This document shows positions 14,401 to 27,882 of a stretch of DNA of 64,000 nucleotides, one piece after another. Position 1 is the stretch's first letter. Each line of letters opens with the position of its first letter. This DNA is from Odontesthes bonariensis (lineage: Eukaryota; Chordata; Actinopteri; Atheriniformes; Atherinopsidae). The translations under genes and the position numbers were made by a program. Location: the NCBI RefSeq assembly GCF_027942865.1, contig NC_134515.1, positions 24,946,227 through 25,010,226 of the forward strand. The letters are read 5' to 3'. Below the pieces are notes generated by a model. The model searched no databases and was not told the origin of the DNA. It saw nothing but the letters and a program-made list of their open reading frames with translations.

Positions 14401-17400
14401 ATCTGAAAGAGCACTTTGAAATTCTTTACAGTGCTCTGCATTATGACTCTGGTTTGCAGGTCCTAAAAAGAAAACAATGGTTATTGTTCTGCCGTCTGAC
14501 ATATGACACATTTGGTGGTCATCACCTCAGGCCAGCCATTGCTGTTCAGTGACTGTTTTCCCTCATCAAAGACTAAAAAGGCGGGATAGAGCAAATATGA
14601 GAAAGGCTGCTTTATATTCAGTGCCAGCCCAAACAATGATTTGTTCCAGTGTACTTGCCGGGCTGGGAGGTGCTTCTCGTGACTCCTGGGGGCTTAATCG
14701 CTGTAGGGTTTATGCTTTTATGTTGTGGACTTAGGATGCCTCTAGCCTTAATGTTGTTGCCTGGATGGAGATCAGGACTACAGGAGAACTGAGATAAACT
14801 CAGATTGCTAATGTGATTAGACTGCTGAAGAAAGGTGAGTAGTGGTGGAATAAAACCAGTCTGAGTATTCTGAGAATGAGGTTTCAGTCTGTGTGTCCTC
14901 ACTTTATCTGGTTCTCCTCAACGTTAATCCTTACATGTAAACATGTTGTAAAAGAGACTTTGTTTGTGTCATCCAGGCGAGTATGAATCTGTTGCTGAAG
15001 TGTGATGCATGTAAAAGCAGCTAGCCATTAAAAATCTTTGATGTGAGCATGTGTTTGTCTACCAGAAACGTAATCATAGCTTGCTGCAGTCAGCTCCACG
15101 CCATTTGTGCTTGACTGCTAATGAAATCTTGTGAGTGATTTGAATGATTGAGCATCAAGACAAGTTCAAGATCATCAGCAATATCACTGGTGTAATCGGC
15201 GATGAATGGAATCTGATTGAAACGGCAATTATTATTGTTGGAAGCTTTCCAGTAAATTTTCCTACTTGAGTATTGTCATTAAGTTCATGGCTCCAAAGTG
15301 ATTGCTCAGCCAGACACACAAACACATTCAAACACAGGCACTTACATACAAATGCAAACACACACACAGACATAGAATTATTTTAGGAACATTTCTGCTT
15401 TATATCTAAAATATTTTTTTAATTTTCTTTGGAATAACTGTGACGGATGGCTTCTGGAAGACATCAGTGACATGATTTTTTTTATTCAGTGTTTGGCTGA
15501 TGAACATACAAATCGGTAGTCTGTCTAACGGCTGATTGGCCACCGTGGTGCTGTTAGGCAGGAGGGCAGATCATTTAGGAAAAGGATGGGTTGACAACAG
15601 ATGAGGACATTAGAAATAATCTTCAGTACATTCTAACGTTTGCGTATTTACTTCATATGCTCAGTCTTTGAAAATAAATGCTTACAGGCGTAACTTAGTT
15701 ATGTGCATTCTTGAAATATGAAGTATAGTCTTGCTTTAAATAGAAGAAAACGAAAGTGTGTTGAACATATGCACTCTGATATAAATATCATAGATTCAAA
15801 GGTTTTTATAGGAGCTGAGCATAAGTGCAACTGCTCCACATTTTCCTGACCTATAGTGCCATGTAAACTCACTAGAGTTTCTCTGTGTCACTTGAGACAG
15901 GTGGGATTCTGCTTCTCCCACAAATAGATTATTGCACAACCCCCACTCCCCACTGCCTCATCTCGCAACCAGTAAAAACTGCTCTGTTACATCCCGGTTC
16001 CTTTGAATAAGCCAGCCGCCCCTCCCTGACTTGCAGTAATGACAAAAAAAAAGCCTGACCTCAGTGGTTGAGTATGACATCACTGCCTTGAATGTCTGTC
16101 CCTCAGGCCTACTTTCTGTCTTCTAGGGAGCTCGTAGTCTCATTTCTAACCAGTGGGTGGCGATGTCATGCCAACAGCCCACTGTGAACTGGATCTCACC
16201 ATCTAAGGGTTCTGTTTTGTCGTTTTGGCTGTCTGGTGACCGGCTGCTGTGGTCATAATGACTGCCTTGAGTATTTATACCCGCTGTGGCCTTTGTCACA
16301 TTTGCAGTCATGGCTGCTCTGAGCACTAACCACAGCAGAAACTCTCTGTGTTGGGATCTGTCTTCCATCTGACCTTACATTTTTACAGTGCCATCGAAAA
16401 AGGCTTCACATCGATGTGCCAAGAAGGAGCAGATGGCAAGACGAAATCAGCATGGCATTCAGCGACTATTCTATTGTGTTCAATTCTTTGCCTTGTTCTT
16501 CACAGCATTGTCTCCCTCACAGTGTTTACCAGAGCATGTCACCTCACATGGTTCTATTTTTAGCGGGAGAGAACTGCGCTGTAGTATGTTTCTGTGCTGA
16601 GGAGGGGCTACTGTGAACAGCTTCGGACAAATATGGTAACTGGTAATGTTGTGAAAGGAAAATATTACAAGTAGACAAACAGAGCCTCCTTCTGGTAATG
16701 ATAACAAGGAACAATACATGACCATGTTTTAATTATTTTGGACAGTGAGAAATACAGAAAATAAAGATGCACACAGAAGAAGTGAAGCTTTAAGTTCTGC
16801 CTCTGGAAAATGTATTTTTTTTCCCCTTTCGTGGAGGTGCACTTACTAAAATAAGTTAAAAAAAAAAACACATGGTTTCCAAGTACATGTTTGTTTGGTT
16901 TCCACTGAAAGGGTGTCATTTAATTCTTGCAATTTCTCTGCCAACTTGGTCACTTTGGGGATTGCAAAGGAATTGGCACTAGTTGCCCAATTTAATGCAA
17001 TTTAGAGTCTCCACCTGACTTGTGTATGACTTTGGAATGTGAAAGGAAACCAGAGGACACCCACACAAACACAGAGAACTTGCAAAATCTTGGAACTTGA
17101 ACTTGCAAAAACTACCTTGATATACGTAGATACTTGGTTGACTTATTATTTTTTTTACTTTGACTTTTTTTTGTGTTTTTTTTTTTTGTTTTTTTTTCTT
17201 GTGCTTGTTTGTCTTGGAACTTGGTAGCTTCTTGGAGTGTGGTCAATAAATTATGGTGTAGATCAGGGTCACTTTTGTGAAAATTACAAAATAGAGCACT
17301 CTAGGTGGAGGATAAGGGTTCTTTATACTAGAGACACTAAAATGAATGTGTTTAATCACGAGTACTTGCAAAACTGTGATTCACCTGTAAATCATATGTT

Positions 17401-20400
17401 GAAGCTTCTGTCTTGAGCCATTGTTTCCCTAAAATCAGTATCATGTCCACTTAAGTGCCATACCACAGCTTGGACGCAGTTAGCATAGCTTAGCATGAAA
17501 CTGCACGCACAATAACAAAGGATTCATTCGGAGCTGTTGAAATGTATAAAACCCATACCAGTATTTCTTGAAATTACATTCCTCCTTTTTTTCATTTTTT
17601 TTTTCATTTTACAAGTGGGACTGTGTAAAGTATTGTCAAGTAGCCATTCACTTAGCACTCTCAGTTTGAAGAATCGGAAGGTTAGATGGGTGACTTTAGC
17701 TAAAAGATACTTTGATGGTGGGGCCACAAGAAAAAGGGATTTTTGTTTCTCCCTTTTTGAAAAGTAAACCTCAAAAGTGTTGAAGCGATTTGTATTGCAT
17801 ATTTTTTATTTTACCTCGCGTAACTTTTGCAACAGACGGTTACGAGGACTGGGTCTACAAAACATGGTCCGTGTTGCATCATGGTGTTGCAACACGAAAG
17901 GTCAGCATTTTTTCTGAAAATGCTGTGACAAAAAATAAATAACCAGCAAAAAGTCTCAGTGTATAGAGAGCAATTCGCAAAAGATGAAAACTGTCTTGCG
18001 CAGATGATCACGACTTGTGCATTTGTTTGCGATACCCAGCTCAACTTTTAAAGCAATGTTTTTTAGTTGGAGGTTTCTTCAGCTGCCGATGACTAGAGGG
18101 TCGCTTCAAGAAAAACAGTTGCCTTACTTTTAGCCATCACTTTTCTACCTCTAATTTTCTACCTTTCTAATTTTACTACAACTAAGCACCCCTGAGTACA
18201 TGATGGGTATTTGAACTGTACTTTCCATTTGAATATGACACATAATTCTTAAATCAGTGCTCAAACACATGTTTGGACATAAATGGACAGACACCCAGTC
18301 ATACTTCTGAGGGTAAGGATGAATCTGAATGCTAGCAGACAACTCCTTGCTTTGAAATAATGTTTTGATATAGAAAATCCCCAAAATCAGCTCCTGCTAT
18401 TTAGCCTTTAGTTTTCATGCATTTAGACGAATAGATTATTTCTATCCAGGCCGGGTTTTCTTACTTACCACTGATGATCTTTAATCATTCCTATAGAATC
18501 CCACAGTCAACACATCTGGCCCAGCTTTGCTGCCAGGCTGTGATGAGTAGAGGCAAAATATCCTTTAATTACTCCTATTTCATCTCTGTTTATACATCTG
18601 CTGCCATATATTTCATGTGCACAGTAATTCTTTGTTCCTGAGAATTGAATACAGTAAAAAATATGTTGCTGGGTTTTTGTTTCCTTCCAATACAAAGTCT
18701 TCTGTGTTCACAAAGCTTTTGTGCGCCACTGCATCTCATTTAGTATGCTGTTGTATCAAACTATGACATCAGGCTTTTCTAATTGTTTCCAGACCAGGCT
18801 GAGTTTTCATTCTATTTTCCATTTCTTAACACGGGCCTCAATTGCACAGCATCCAGCAAAAAGCAGATGATGAGAAACAACGCATGATGTCATGTAGACA
18901 GAACACACAGTGCCAGAATCTTGGGACCAACTTTCCAGGAAGCTATTCCTTTCCTCTGCCGTTTCCTTTACTGTCTTTTTCCTCAGCTCTGTCGTTTTTC
19001 ATCCTCTTTACAAGTTTTTTTTCTTTCCCTGAAAATGTCCAGGTAGCACATCTGTGGGAACACACCTGATAAGGGACTTTGTGTGGAGTTGACCTGTGGA
19101 TGCCCCTTTGGCTTTGCCCCAAGTTGAATGTATCAGACCTTACTTATCCTAAACACAAGAATTAAGAGGAAAAGAAGGGAGGGCATTGAAACTGAAGGGG
19201 GTAGGGATAGAGAAAGAGCTGAAATGCAGAGAGACCAGATGTATTGAGTTGAAGAAATGGCATTTTATGAGCAGAGAGTGGGCCTCTGCTTGGAATTCTC
19301 AATGACATCATGTTGGAGCGAAGCACTGTGTAGCCAGGACTCCGGAGATGGAGTCAGCCTTTACCAGACGGGACGACTAGACTGGGTCGTAACACTAGAA
19401 GAGGAAGCAAGAGACATGGAGGCAGGCAAACAGAAAAAGAGTCCCACAAGCTTACTAAGTTTGTGAAAACTTTTACAGCTCAGCTTTACTAGGAATCCAT
19501 CTAATTCCATCATGAGAAATCTCCTTGATGCTCAAACTGATGCTGGCCCAGAGCCTCATGCTGAAACAATCATGAGGCTTATAAACATCACATGCTTGCC
19601 TTCAAAATGAGACCACGATATTACTTCATATCTCTTTCACAAACAAATAAACTCCAGTTAGACGCTCCCTGTGGTCCTCCTGCAAAACAAAGCCTTCCCT
19701 GGGACTAATATCTGATATCATGCACACATTTCCAAACTAAATACCTGCCTCTGTTTGTGCCTGTTGGGTGACGTTTACCAAAAAATGATCAAATAAAGAG
19801 CACTCCAGTTTCATTAAAGGGAGGCAAAAAGTTTTTTGTTGCCTTTGCTTTCTATTTGGATTTCCGTAAGAGAGGAGTGGTTGTGTGATCTGTAAGTTGA
19901 GTCAAGTGTCTGCACCTCCATAAGGCATTAGCAGCTGTAGCCACCAGAATACTGGGCCAAGGTCTCACACTGAAATAGATCAGTTGGCCAGTTACTGTCT
20001 GGCTGGTTGTCTGCACATAATCATTCTGCTTGAGTCACACATTGTTAGTCAATTGTTAAGCTCCTCTTTTTTTCCTGTTTGCTTAGTCGCTCATTCTTCA
20101 TCTTTCATTTGAAGCCTCAGACGAAAACAGTCGAGAGAAGGTGATTATTTCAGAGGTTTGGGCCTGTAATTAGAAGAATCTTCCTCTGCAGAATTATGTG
20201 TGTGTGTCCCTGTAAACTGGCTCCATGTGGGAGCCATTCTCCTCTGTTTCCTGTCCCGGTTGTCATTAGAGAGAAATACTTTTGACTTGGGGGCAGTTTA
20301 CCCCAACCCCCTTTTCTCAGAGGGGTGATTAGTCTGTGGCTTGTGAAGTCCAAAGACAAGGCGGTGCCAGTTTGGGGTCTTGCTGCTTTGTTGGAACTGG

Positions 20401-21089
20401 GTAGAGGTCCTGAAGACTTTTGCAGTTATGGTGCAACATGAGAGGCGTTATATGCAGTGTAGAATTATCCTTGAAATGAAGGAGAATGTAGTGGCCAAAG
20501 GTGGACAGTTTCAGCTCTACAGTGATTTCCTGCAGCAATAAGAGACTGAATTCCCTCTGGCTCTTTTCTTGCTACACACTTTAACAGTAACCTCTCAGCC
20601 CCTAAAAGGCACTATTAATAGTTTTCCCTTTATTTCTCATCTCTACACAGTAAGTCTTTGGTGTAAAAAAAAAAAAAAAGGCTCCTGACATTCGGATATC
20701 CTATTCCAGTCTCCCTTCAACTTTTTTTTCTAATCTTTGTTAATGCTACTGTGTTCTCATACTTTATCTTTTTACTTTCTTCTCCATCCCATCTCATAAA
20801 TGTATTTCCTCTATACCTATATGCTCATAAGGTGCCACTCTATCCCCCTCTCTAATCTCTGTGTTTTTAACACCTTAGTTCATCTCTTGTTTTCAGCTCT
20901 TACGATTGCAATCTCTCCATTTCATGTTTTTAATATACCATGCCTGAAAAACCCATTTTTCTTCGAACGTCACCTGCTGCCTAGTCGTTTATATGTCCTT
21001 CTCTTGCATGTTTTTGTCGTGCAGGAGATATTTCTTCCAAATCCATTTCTCTCTTCCTCTCCAGCTACAAGCCACCATGCTTTCACACC

Positions 21090-21470
21090 CCCTTCCCTGC
21101 ACCCCGCCCCCTTCCATATTGCTCAGGGCCTGGCAGAAACTCGCACTCCCCTGTCTCCCAGCCTCCACCCCCCTAAAACTCCTACCAGCCCGGCGCACCG
21201 AGGACAGAGAGGAAGAAAGACCAAAAGAAAGAGAGCTCAGTTTTTCTGTCAGAGATTACATTCTCCCACTTTTCACTCACCATACACGCCAACCAGCTAT
21301 AAGAAGCTGCTGATAGATCGAGAAGAAATGGGAACGTCTGCAAGAAACAGACAGATACAACCTGAAGCAGATGGCAGTTTTGAGACCTATCTTTCTGTCA
21401 GAGAAACCTTTTAGGCAGTTATGGGGACTGGCAAGGCGACCCCCTAATGTCAGGAGTACATCGTCTTGTG
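21090..21470 (+). promoter_or_regulatory. Possible intronic alternative promoter
   Basis: A GC-box-like CCCCGCCCCC at about 21,102 is followed by a pyrimidine-rich stretch and then a purine-rich leader-like stretch. A TATA-like CTATAAGAA lies near 21,297. A short frame ATGTCAGGAGTACATCGTCTT follows, ending at a good donor (GTGAGT) near 21,470. The composition differs from the surrounding AT-rich intron. Against it, that short frame would leave the splice in phase 0, which does not fit the phase-2 requirement of the exon at 27,883. If it is a promoter, the exon is probably untranslated or uses another start. Confidence 0.2.
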
Positions 21471-24400
21471 AGTGCTGGCCAGCATGTGGTGTTTGCAGTG
21501 TAATTCAGAGAAGACCCAGTCGCTGCTGGAATTGGAGCTAAATGGCTGGTAAGGGTAATGAAAGAGTGTAAAATGTGCATGTTTGCTTTAGCATGTTCTA
21601 TTTTTGGCAACTGAATGAGAAGAAGCCTGGCTTCTGGAGCTCATAAAGCTATGTTTTATAAATAGAAGGAAGAACTTCATTTGTGTTCTCATAAAATCCA
21701 GTTAGAGGATGATAAGAGTACTGTGAAGCGTCAAGCTTTAATATCATAAATTCTAAAAAAAATAGTCTGCCATTCTAGTGTGGACTCCCTAACAATGAAA
21801 AACAAGCCAAGTCCCCGCTCTGAGTCACTGTATGCGTGTGCTGTTACCGTCTGTTTAGTCTTACTGTACAGAATCCATCTGTGAGTTGGATTGCATTGCA
21901 TTCCTGTGGTGTGCCGTGCCCCCCCCCCCCGCTAACATACCGGCCACGACTGTGTACTGCTTCATAGCTAGATGTTCAAGGGCAGGTGCTGAGTGTTGTG
22001 TGGAGGATAGCTTAATTATTCATTAGCGATAGATCCTGACGTTGGCTCTGTTGTTGTTGTTGAATCTTGACAGTAGGGGGGAGGAGAGATGTTTTGATCA
22101 GACAGAATGAGGCCTGCCAGTTAACATGGGAATAGTATTGATTTGCGATTACTTCAAATATATGCAGATGGCATCTATAAACCATCATCTCACAACAACA
22201 ATCTCACTTATAGGGGCTAATCTTTTCATTTGCAGCACTAGCGCTAATAAAAAAAAAAACGTGTTTCAAGTCGGCATCTAATTCTCTTTGTGACTTGATG
22301 AATGATGCTAAAAAATATATCACTAATTGTAGGAATTAGTGGAATAAAAATGATATTTCCATGCTATTATAGCCATTTTATGACATTTCATGTCAGCGAT
22401 GTAATAATAGAACAGCACAGCACCAATCTTTCAAAGAGCAAAAAGCTTTTTATTCTTAGAAATATTTGGATATTTGAATACAAATTTGAAAAATATCGTA
22501 AAATCATCGAATCGTAGAAAACATAAATGAAATATCAACGTGCTTCACACAACATGGATGTGTGTTTGTGTGGGATGAGAGACGGCATGACAAGAAATGA
22601 CATCGAAAATGTGTCCCACCATTTTTCTTTCATTCTGTCAAATCAGCATACGTGCTTTATAAAAAAAAAAAAAAAAACTTTTTTGGCATTGCACTCAGGT
22701 CTTGTAATGGCCTTGGGTTCTTTTGTATTTCTGGCAACATTCTTCTAAAAACAAGCGCACATGTAAATACTGCAGGAAAGGAAGACATGATTATGGATGA
22801 AATTAGAAAGATAATAACTGGTATATGCTTAAGAAGCAAACTATTTAGGGTTGCTGCAAATGAAACTTTAGTTGAGAGTTAATTGTTTAATGATTTAATT
22901 GTCCTTCTCTGTTCATTTTTTGCCAGTATAGTTATAAGCCTGCCCATGATATTAGAAGTCAAATAACCCTTATAAAGAAAAACAAAGTTAATGGAAATTA
23001 ATAGCAGAACATGAAAAAGATAATATTTTTGTTTGTCTTTTAGGCTTTCTAAATAAATTGCATGACATTGTTTTTAGGTTCTGCACAAGTGTTTCCAAGC
23101 AGTTGAATGAAAGAATTCTGAGCATGTGTAGAGCTCTCAGTCAGATCCATCTCTCACATGCAACGCCCTGTTTTTTTTTTGTTTTTTTTTTAAAAGAAAA
23201 AAAACAGGACTGAGACGGCTAACACTGAACTCCAGACTTCACAACAGTAGTCCACAAACCAAGTGGTGACGTCAAGGTGGCTAGACCGTTTTTTTTTTTT
23301 TTCTTTTTTCATTTCTATATATTTATTTCTTTATACTCCCTGTGGTTGTTACTGACTGTCATTCTGCTGTCAGTTATACACTTTCAGTGAAACATTCAGT
23401 TGTTGGCTTATGGTGAGATTAGCTGCCAAAGGACGGTTTGTGATTTATAAAGACCTTTTTAAAAACACTAAAGTAAAAAATGATAGCGGTTATCAACCAC
23501 GAGTTGTAATGGGACTCAAGTCGACTGTATACTGTCTGCTGCAAACTCTCTGGAGCAGTGCTGTCAGTCTGCTGGCCAGCACGGCTTTCCACTGTGCAGC
23601 TGGGTCAATCTGTAAATTCCCACCTCGCTCCTCACTAAATCATACAAAATCATTCAGTAGTGCTGAAAACTATGACCACACCTGAGTGTTTACTGGTCGG
23701 TTCACCTTTTAGTGCTGCACTTTATCAATGCATCTCTGTGCGGTCTCTCACCTGATAAATCTCAAATCCCTTCACATCTGCGCACTGTGAGATCTGGTGT
23801 GAGCATCTGTATTTATGAGCTCCATGAGTCACTTTGAAAAACGAGAAAACATCTGCTTTTGTGGTGTTTGGAGCGCACGTTGCTGCGTGTGGGGTAAGCA
23901 GCGTGATATGGAGGTGCTGTTTGATTTTTATTGGAAGGGTCACTTTACGGCCTGTGTTTATATCCACACATCAAAGGAGCTCCTATGAATAGTAAGGTTA
24001 AGGGGGGAATGTAATTGTATATTTACATGTTTTGTGTTAGGGCTATTGTTATTGTAGTAGAAAATACGACTTATCTCTGAAAGATCTGTTGTACGCAAAT
24101 ACAAAACAGCAAAGTTTGCCAGTGAAACGGGGTCTAATGGGTTCTGCAGCAACATTTCTTTCAAGCACACATGGAGTAACTGTCAGTCCTTTTTTGTGCA
24201 CCTTCTCATAAATCAAGAGATCTCATGAGCTGGCTAAGTAATTGGATTTGAAAGAAATTTCCCTGCATTCACTTGATTATTCTTCATATTCTGCCCTGAA
24301 AAGGTCAGATGGATGTCAAGTTTCCCATAAACGCCTGTAAAAATCGAAACGCTTGCAAAAGTGAAGAGTAAGCAGAGTTTATTGTGCTGAGATCTTTCTT

Positions 24401-27400
24401 AGAGTTCGCCGTTTGCTTTGTAGATGTCTCTGTGACTTCGTTTTGATGTTACATTAGTTCCACACTGCAGCTCTTCCAGCCTGCACTTCATTAGCCTTCC
24501 TCTATTCCCAGAACTCCTGTAGATGTGACTCCTCTTTTCCGGAACGGAGGAATGTTTCTCCCTGAGGTCCGACTGATGGAATGGGTTGAGGCCTGGGCAG
24601 GGGCTTGGGCCTGTTTGCTCAGGATGTGTTTCAGAGGGAAGACGAGAGGAAGGGGAGATTGTCTCGCCCCCACCCCTCCAAATCCCTGAATCCTGCGGGT
24701 GAAAATCACTGCCAGCCGTGCCGCTGCACTTATCCAATGCTTACATTAGAAGAAACGGGGCCAGACAGAGGGACAGTCGCTGCTAACATTGTGAGATCAT
24801 ATTTCAAGGTCTGTTGAGTTACTGTCAGGAGGTAGCCCAGAGACAACATCACTTCTTCTGCCTTCACCTTTTAACAGTGGTTCCACAATCCTCATGTACC
24901 ATAGGCACAGCATGTACAAATGAATGAAAGCACCCATTTCTGTCTGAGTAATTTTGACTCACTTCAACCCCTGTTTTAAGGCTCTGCCTCTTTTTGCCTC
25001 CAACATCCACTGCAGCTTGAAATATAAACTCTTACATGTCTGCTCTCTCCTCTCTCTCCTCCCCCCTTTTCCCTCCATCATGGATAACTGACCTCACTCT
25101 GTAGGGTATCCAATGACCTCAGAGTAAAAAAAGTGTAGCTCCTTTCTCTCGCTTTCTTCCTTTCATGTAGTGCAATCACACACCGTCTGGAAACTTTTTT
25201 TTTTTTTTTTTTTGTTTTAAAGAGGAAAGGTACCAGTGAGACGGCAGACCAAGAGGAGACCTTTTGTAGCCTTTAAAGAGCAGCATGCAGTTTGTGTTTT
25301 CAGTTAAATCAAACTCAGTCCTTTGTCATATTACATAAATAATTACAAGCACTGTTCCAAAACAATAGAATGACATTTACCCCCCAAAAGACAGAAGAGA
25401 GAAAAGCAAACAAACAAAAAAAAGCAATCCTAGCAGCTCTGTGAGCATGTATTTTACACACTGAATGCCAACATGCTCACACTGACAACTACTAACATGT
25501 AGTTGTGAATGTCTGGGGTTTTCCATGTATACCCTCTTAGTTTAGCAGGAAAGTATGTTAGCATTTGCTAGTTATCTCTAGATATAAAAGTGAAGCAGCT
25601 GGAAGTTGCATTATATGTGTACAGCATTGGACAAATTCAAATCTGAATGATGACGTTAGAGGGAACTCCCAAAGTTGACTGGCTCTGTTCTCAATGTTGA
25701 AAACTATTTCAGTCAGCATGAAAGTGGTGAACTGAGCAAGTGTTTAGCTAAAATGATTTGTACCCATTAGACCCACGCGCACACACACACACGCCATAAT
25801 TGAATGTTTCCGCATTTTTCCAACATTTGTTTCTCATGATATCTTCAAGACCGTTTAAATTTAGTGTGCTACATTTTTCTAACAACCGATTTGGTGCCAA
25901 AAAGTGTGTGACTTAACTGAAATATATTGATATTTCTAATGCATTCTTTTTGACATGTAGGTTGTATAGTTTTGATATATAAAGCAATATGCTTCCTTTT
26001 ATTATGATTAAAATCTTAGTGAAGGAAACCAGAACTGACTCTGAGTCGTATTCTGGTGCTGTGACAGCAGGCGAGGTGCAACTTTTAACTCCAGAGATGG
26101 CAGCTTTGCAGTTTGCCTTGACAGATGGTTGGGGAGATTTGTCCCAGTGGCGATTATGCAATGAAGTTGGATTTTGGATGAGTTGTGCTCAGTGTGATGT
26201 TGTTCCAGCATTATAAAAGCCTTCTCTTTTTGGCCCGTTGATGTCAGCTGGTCCAAACTGAACAGAATTAGCGCCGCTGACCATTGCTTTTTTGCTGCAT
26301 ATCCAAACATGCTGTTTCCCCCTAACTTTTTGGGCTCTCCTTTATCGGATCACCTGGAACAAAAATCTGCCTTAAAGTGATGTGTGCAACTTTTTCCAAC
26401 TAAATCTATTGGTTGAACAGTTGCTCATCGAAAATTATAAGCGTGCAAATTTGAAAATAAGCATTGTGGGATAAAGATTGAGGTCATCAAACCATAGCAG
26501 AAAAACAGGATATAAAGGGATTTGGAAAAGTATGGGAAAAAAGCTTTTGAATTTCACACATTTGGTGTTACAATTATTACAATTTAGAAAATCCTTTAAC
26601 CTTTTATTGCCCTTTTTTGTCAAGGATACACTGACAAAAAGTTTTTTTGTGATATACTTAATGACAAGTCAGCATCAAAGTAGACTGATGCAGACAATTC
26701 ATCTGAGCTATCTGAGATATCTTACTGATCAGTTACAGAGAGGCTTGTATGGACCCCTTTTTCTGGCTAAGTCAAGCACCCATGCTGTGCTTAGTGGTAT
26801 TACAAATCATAAATCTATTCTCAGTTAAGAGTAAGACTTTCGAAGTAAAACCGCTGCCTTCACAGTTTGAACACATTCAGTTTCCCTTTTTCACCAGCGG
26901 TGGTTGCTGTTGGCCTACGGGCTGTTGTTGCTGAATGTTGATTTCAGGATGTCTAATGAAGGAAGTGGATTGTGTACACAGCACGGGTGTGTCAAGTCAC
27001 AGTTCAAACACATTAGGCTGTCAGTTCCCCGTACCACGGAGGAAAAGAAATGTTGGCGTGATGTTTCTAATTGAGCAGTTTGACACCCCGTTCGGCTGCA
27101 TCTCAACTTTTTCTGTGGGATCGCTAAAGTCGTATTTACTCTAAACTGGACTTTGTATCGTGAATTGGAACAGTTTGTCGTCACTCCTGCAAACATGATG
27201 TAATTCCCGTTGGTCTCTGATTGGTCCTTAAGTAGGCATAAACTTTGGTTTCCTGGAGGATCCTCTGTACTCTGGACTTCACTTGACTGAAAGAATGGTG
27301 GATAAGATATGGAGGAAGAGTTGGCACTTTATAGAAACCAGACAGTCTTTTAGGAAAAGGCAGTCCTCTTGTAAGGATGCAGAGCATACGAGTGTGTGAG

Positions 27401-27882
27401 TAATCTCTTATTTTTCTAAGTAGAAGATTTAATCACAATAGTTTTCTGGGAGCGTGTACGTGGCATTTGTATTTTCTGAATGAAGCATAGCAAAATCTAT
27501 AAAGTTGTTTTTAATGTTGATCCCAGCTGACATTTATAGCTGTATCACACAACTTCTGACCGAATTAGAGGAGGGTTGTACTCCATTTTATAAAGCTGTA
27601 GAATCACCATGTCATGTGAGAAATGGCTGCACTCATTCACACACACTCAGCGCAGTTTGTTTCTACATTGCCAAGCTTGTTTGTACTAAAGAAAAAAAAA
27701 GCACTGTTGATTTCAATACCTAATTTTGAAAAAGCTTATCATATAAGCCCCTGGAGTTAAGCTGCTTCTAACTGAGATAAATTCAGCCTTAACATGATAA
27801 TACTTCAATTAGATTTCGAGCCAGGCATTAATTACCATGGTCTGTCCTTACAAAGTCTCTAATCCTTTGGCTCTTATTGCAG

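Larger units (their letters stand above)
835..27882 (+). other. iqsec1: Long iqsec1 intron, about 27 kb, no supported gene
   Basis: I read this whole stretch on both strands and found no open frame with recognisable domains, flanking splice sites or codon pattern of a gene. It is AT-rich and full of homopolymer A or T runs (for example 11,171-11,190, 17,160-17,200, 22,661-22,677 and 25,196-25,213). It also holds the simple repeats listed separately, a C12 run at 21,919-21,930, and a GC-box-bearing segment at 21,090-21,470. The human gene has alternative promoters in its long 5' introns, so unrecognised first exons could hide here. I searched for the MACRRRYF-type first exon known from mammals and did not find it. 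Confidence 0.6.

Noticed and set aside
16381-16600. Basic-rich frame (MPSKKASHRCAKKEQ) after an AG in the long intron
   Set aside because: Three overlapping frames are open at once, the phase at the AG does not fit iqsec1, and there is no donor that restores the frame.
20800-21414. 204-codon open frame in the long iqsec1 intron
   Set aside because: The frame is pyrimidine-rich, starts in simple T/C sequence, has no recognisable domain and lacks splice borders around it. The length is explained by few A-rich stops in that strand.
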